Below, one piece after another: positions 61,589 through 64,000 of a DNA stretch of 64,000 nucleotides (position 1 is the first letter of the stretch; the number at the start of each line of letters is the position of its first letter). The position numbers and the translations under genes were made by a program. This DNA comes from Nocardia uniformis NBRC 13702 (GTDB lineage: Bacteria > Actinomycetota > Actinomycetes > Mycobacteriales > Mycobacteriaceae): positions 19,379 through 83,378 of the forward strand of contig NZ_BDCE01000090.1 in assembly GCF_001613345.1 (NCBI RefSeq), given 5' to 3'. The notes beneath the pieces are model-generated. The model searched no databases and was not told where the DNA came from. It saw nothing but the letters and a program-made list of their open reading frames with translations.

Positions 61589-62509
61589 CTATGTCGCGGA
61601 TTGGGCAGCGCGCCCTGGTCGTCCACCGGTGCACTCGAGCGCCGTGGCGATGATTTCCGCGCTGTCGGCGTGCAGGGCCTGTGCCGCGGTTTTGCCGGTG
61701 ACCGCGAGGTAGGTGTCGACCAGCCGGTTGCCGGCGGAGTACCCCGCTCCCGTCGGCAATCCGACCGGAGTCACACCGAGGTGCTCGGCGATGGTGTCGC
61801 CGTGCACCCAGGCCGTGAAGTTCTGCATACCGGTGATATCCAGTCCGGAAACGACTTTCGCGAATACCGCGTCGTCGTGCAGGCTGGGTACGCCGAGGCG
61901 GGCGTAGCCGAGGTCGTCGCCATAGAGTTGGCGGGCGAACGCGTCGGCCAGGCCCTCACCCACGACATGCTCGCCGACGGTGACCGTCATCGGATCCCAC
62001 ACCACACCACCGGGGCTGTAGCGCAGATTGTGGTGGAGTTCGTGCACCGCGGTGCACTCCAGTCGTTCCAGGTTCTCCGGGTAGGGCCACAACGTGATCA
62101 TGATGTAGCCGGAGATGCCGCCGAAGCCGGTGACGCCCAGGCTGGGGCCCATGAAGTTGGCGTCACCCGGATCGCCGAGCAGCAGTAGCACGGTGATATC
62201 CGGGGCGTGGAATCCTGGTGTCGCGGCGAGCAATTCGGCCGCTGCGGCATAGAGCGCCTGCTGCACGCGCTCCCAGGTTCCGGCCTCCGCGAGTGTTTCG
62301 AGCGCGTCGAGGCAACGCTGTTCGTCGCGGTCTAGCGGAAACCCGGCCGACTGCCGATGGAACGCCACCAGGTCGACCTCTTCCGGGAAGTATCGGTACA
62401 TCCCGGCTATCGGGTCGAGCATCGATCGCAGCATGTCTTCGCGATCGCCGGCCGGTGCCCGCAGGATTTGCTTCATGGCCGAGTAGGAATCGAGAACGGT
62501 GATTGTCAC
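61589..62509 (-). CDS. DUF2268 putative zinc metalloprotease
   Basis: 306 residues from GTG 62509. The HELHHNLRY motif (HExxH-type) with a downstream Glu in VVGEGLADAFARQLYG is the DUF2268 zinc-site pattern. Other parts: DITVLLLLGDPGDANFMGPSLGVTGFGGISGYIMITLWPYPENLERL. No signal peptide, so it is cytoplasmic. Substrate unknown. Confidence 0.86.
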   Translation of the reverse strand: MTITVLDSYSAMKQILRAPAGDREDMLRSMLDPIAGMYRYFPEEVDLVAFHRQSAGFPLDRDEQRCLDALETLAEAGTWERVQQALYAAAAELLAATPGFHAPDITVLLLLGDPGDANFMGPSLGVTGFGGISGYIMITLWPYPENLERLECTAVHELHHNLRYSPGGVVWDPMTVTVGEHVVGEGLADAFARQLYGDDLGYARLGVPSLHDDAVFAKVVSGLDITGMQNFTAWVHGDTIAEHLGVTPVGLPTGAGYSAGNRLVDTYLAVTGKTAAQALHADSAEIIATALECTGGRPGRAAQSAT

Positions 62510-62756
62510 CTGCCCGAAGCTAAACCCTCACGTTGCGTGAGGGGCAAGTCGTAACGCTGCGGGACAAGTCCGGCATGGTATTCGGCTGATCGGCGTGCGA
62601 CCTGCGGTTCGATCCGAGTCGACTCCGAAGGACATCTCGTTGTAGTTCTCCGGTACCAGAGGAGATCGCCCCACAGGACGATGTATCGGGACCCGCCGCA
62701 CCGCGACGATGGTGGTGCCGCCCACCAACGGGGTGGTCCGGCCGAACGGAGGACTC

Positions 62757-63599
62757 ATGGAACTGGAGGCAGGACAGGTCGCCGTCGTCACCGGCGCCGC
62801 GAACGGGATCGGGGCGGCTCTCGCCGCGGCACTGGTGGCGCGGGGACTGCGGGTGGCGATCGCCGACATCGATACCGAGTCGCTGCGGGAGACCGCGATC
62901 TCGCTGGGCGACAAGGTAATCGCCGTACCCACCGATGTCGCCGAGATCGACCAGGTTCGCACTCTCGCCGACCGCACCCTCGACGCGTTCGGCCGGGTGG
63001 ATCTGGTCGTCAACAATGCGGGTATGGGTGCCGGGGGTCCGAGCTGGGAGATCGACCCCACCACCTGGGACCGACTGTGGGCGGTGAACGTCGGGGGTGT
63101 GACCAACGGAGTGCACGTGTTCACTCCGCACCTGATCGCCGCGGGCCGCGGCCATATCGTCAATACCGCGTCGCTGGCGGGGCTGACCGTGGGCATGTTC
63201 GGCGCGCCCTACGCGGCGAGTAAGGCGGCGGTCATCTCGATCTCGGAATCGCTGCGGGGCGAGCTGGAGCTGATCGCGCCCGGCGTCGGGGTCACGGTGG
63301 TCTGCCCGGGACCGGTGGATACGCAGATGTTCCGTGGTCTGGCCGAATTCGCCGATTCGTCCGGCGATGCGGCACCCGAGTCGGAGGCGATACCGCCGGA
63401 GATCAGGGCGAAATTGGCACCCATGATGGAGGCGGTTACCGAGATGGCGAAGGAAACCGTGCCCGCGGCTCGGGCGGCGGAGGTCATCATAGCGGCGGTC
63501 GAGTCCGGGAAGTTGTACGCCACAACTCATCCCGAGATGGCGCTGGCCGCGCGCGACCGGACCGAGGCGATGCTGGAGTCGTTCGGTACGCCTCGCTGA
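62757..63599 (+). CDS. Short-chain dehydrogenase/reductase
   Basis: 280 residues. TGAANGIG cofactor motif, ADIDTES (NAD preference), NNAGMGAGG, catalytic Ser (NTASLAGLTV) and Tyr-Lys in APYAASKAA. C-terminal 50 residues extend beyond the core, as in SDRs acting on lipophilic alcohols. ATG 62757 has GGAGGA upstream. Monocistronic; substrate unknown. Confidence 0.88.
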   Translation: MELEAGQVAVVTGAANGIGAALAAALVARGLRVAIADIDTESLRETAISLGDKVIAVPTDVAEIDQVRTLADRTLDAFGRVDLVVNNAGMGAGGPSWEIDPTTWDRLWAVNVGGVTNGVHVFTPHLIAAGRGHIVNTASLAGLTVGMFGAPYAASKAAVISISESLRGELELIAPGVGVTVVCPGPVDTQMFRGLAEFADSSGDAAPESEAIPPEIRAKLAPMMEAVTEMAKETVPAARAAEVIIAAVESGKLYATTHPEMALAARDRTEAMLESFGTPR

Positions 63600-63656
63600 C
63601 ACGGGGCGCAGGATCGACGCGAAGGGGTATCGACCGGACGGGATAGCCTCCTGATC

Positions 63657-64000
63657 ATGACTGACATCCCCGGCCATTGGATCCCGCACCGCCGTGCGGA
63701 CGGTGAAGTTGTCGGTTGGATCGATCTGGAGTCTCAGGCCCCCGACCTGGTCCCCGTCGATCGCCTGGGCTCGCCTCTCGACCCGGTCTCCGACTGGTCC
63801 GCCGCCGAGGAGACACTCGAGCATCGGGGGCTGGGATTCCTGCTGAATCGATTCCACTACCGCGGCCACACCGTGCGGATCCGGCAGCTCTATCCGGACC
63901 ACATTATCGTCACCACCGCGGTCTCGGACGCCATCGGCGACGTCGGGGAGGAGTTCACCCTGCCATTCCCCGCCGGGGCCGACCTCACCGAGGTTCCCCG
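63657..64000 (+). CDS. Unknown protein, 3' end cut by window
   Basis: The ATG at 63657 opens a frame to the window end (114 codons). HWIPHRRADGEVVGWIDLES at the start and FHYRGHTVRIRQLYPDHIIV later suggest a small beta-rich domain. No family recognised. Confidence 0.65.
   Translation, partial: MTDIPGHWIPHRRADGEVVGWIDLESQAPDLVPVDRLGSPLDPVSDWSAAEETLEHRGLGFLLNRFHYRGHTVRIRQLYPDHIIVTTAVSDAIGDVGEEFTLPFPAGADLTEVP

Noticed and set aside
62520..63902. 460-codon open frame on the minus strand
   Set aside because: It is antisense to the SDR at 62757-63599, which has clear SDR motifs; the antisense product has no family features and arises from GC-rich codon bias.

Overview
The window comes from a high-GC, mycolic-acid-bearing actinobacterium, most likely Nocardia or a close relative. 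The signs are two MspA-type porins, an AftB-like arabinosyltransferase, LGFP repeats, a Ku protein without a linked ligase, a SUF operon led by SufR, and many GTG or TTG starts with 1-4 bp stop/start overlaps. No rRNA, tRNA or CRISPR array was seen.

Layout. 1-3167: the end of a cytochrome P450, a fatty acyl-AMP ligase and a hotdog thioesterase form a lipid cassette cut by the window edge. 3290-5502: a YbjQ protein and tandem MspA porins. 5766-12059 (minus): a four-gene 2-oxoacid dehydrogenase operon (Lpd, E1 alpha, E1 beta, E2) behind a PucR regulator. 12098-15197: an IS110 relic, then an S9 peptidase divergent from a MerR regulator across a symmetric double operator. 15563-18969: two polytopic envelope glycosyltransferases. 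18989-19504: gene debris. 19584-29057: a seven-gene minus-strand operon (two SDRs, three flavin monooxygenases, an HSL-type hydrolase, an SRPBCC protein) divergent from its probable TetR regulator. 29108-33787: an ABC1 kinase and a secreted LGFP/NlpC-P60-like hydrolase overlapping an anchored partner.

34117-43000 is an accessory, defence-type region. Its core, 35157-37918, is a two-gene short Argonaute operon: a DUF4365 (DREN) nuclease fused to an APAZ-like domain, overlapping by 4 bp a catalytically degenerate MID-PIWI Argonaute. This is the SPARDA architecture (short prokaryotic Argonaute, DNase-associated). Truncated GNAT, PAS-like and phosphotransferase genes, IS21-type relics, a hydrolase with a late stop codon and a fused tetR/monooxygenase deletion scar surround it. 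An ArsR/FAD-monooxygenase pair sits among the debris and looks intact.

43122-64000 returns to chromosomal content: an SDR, a TetR/old-yellow-enzyme operon with strong palindromes, a lycopene cyclase-like protein, Ku, a LexA-type repressor, the full sufR-B-D-C-S-U-T operon with a textbook terminator, an OmpR-type two-component system divergent from a small secreted protein, a DUF2268 metalloprotease-like protein, another SDR and a gene cut by the window end.

All functions are inferred from reading the sequence; no database search was run. Start codons were chosen from ribosome-binding sites, gene overlaps and family length.
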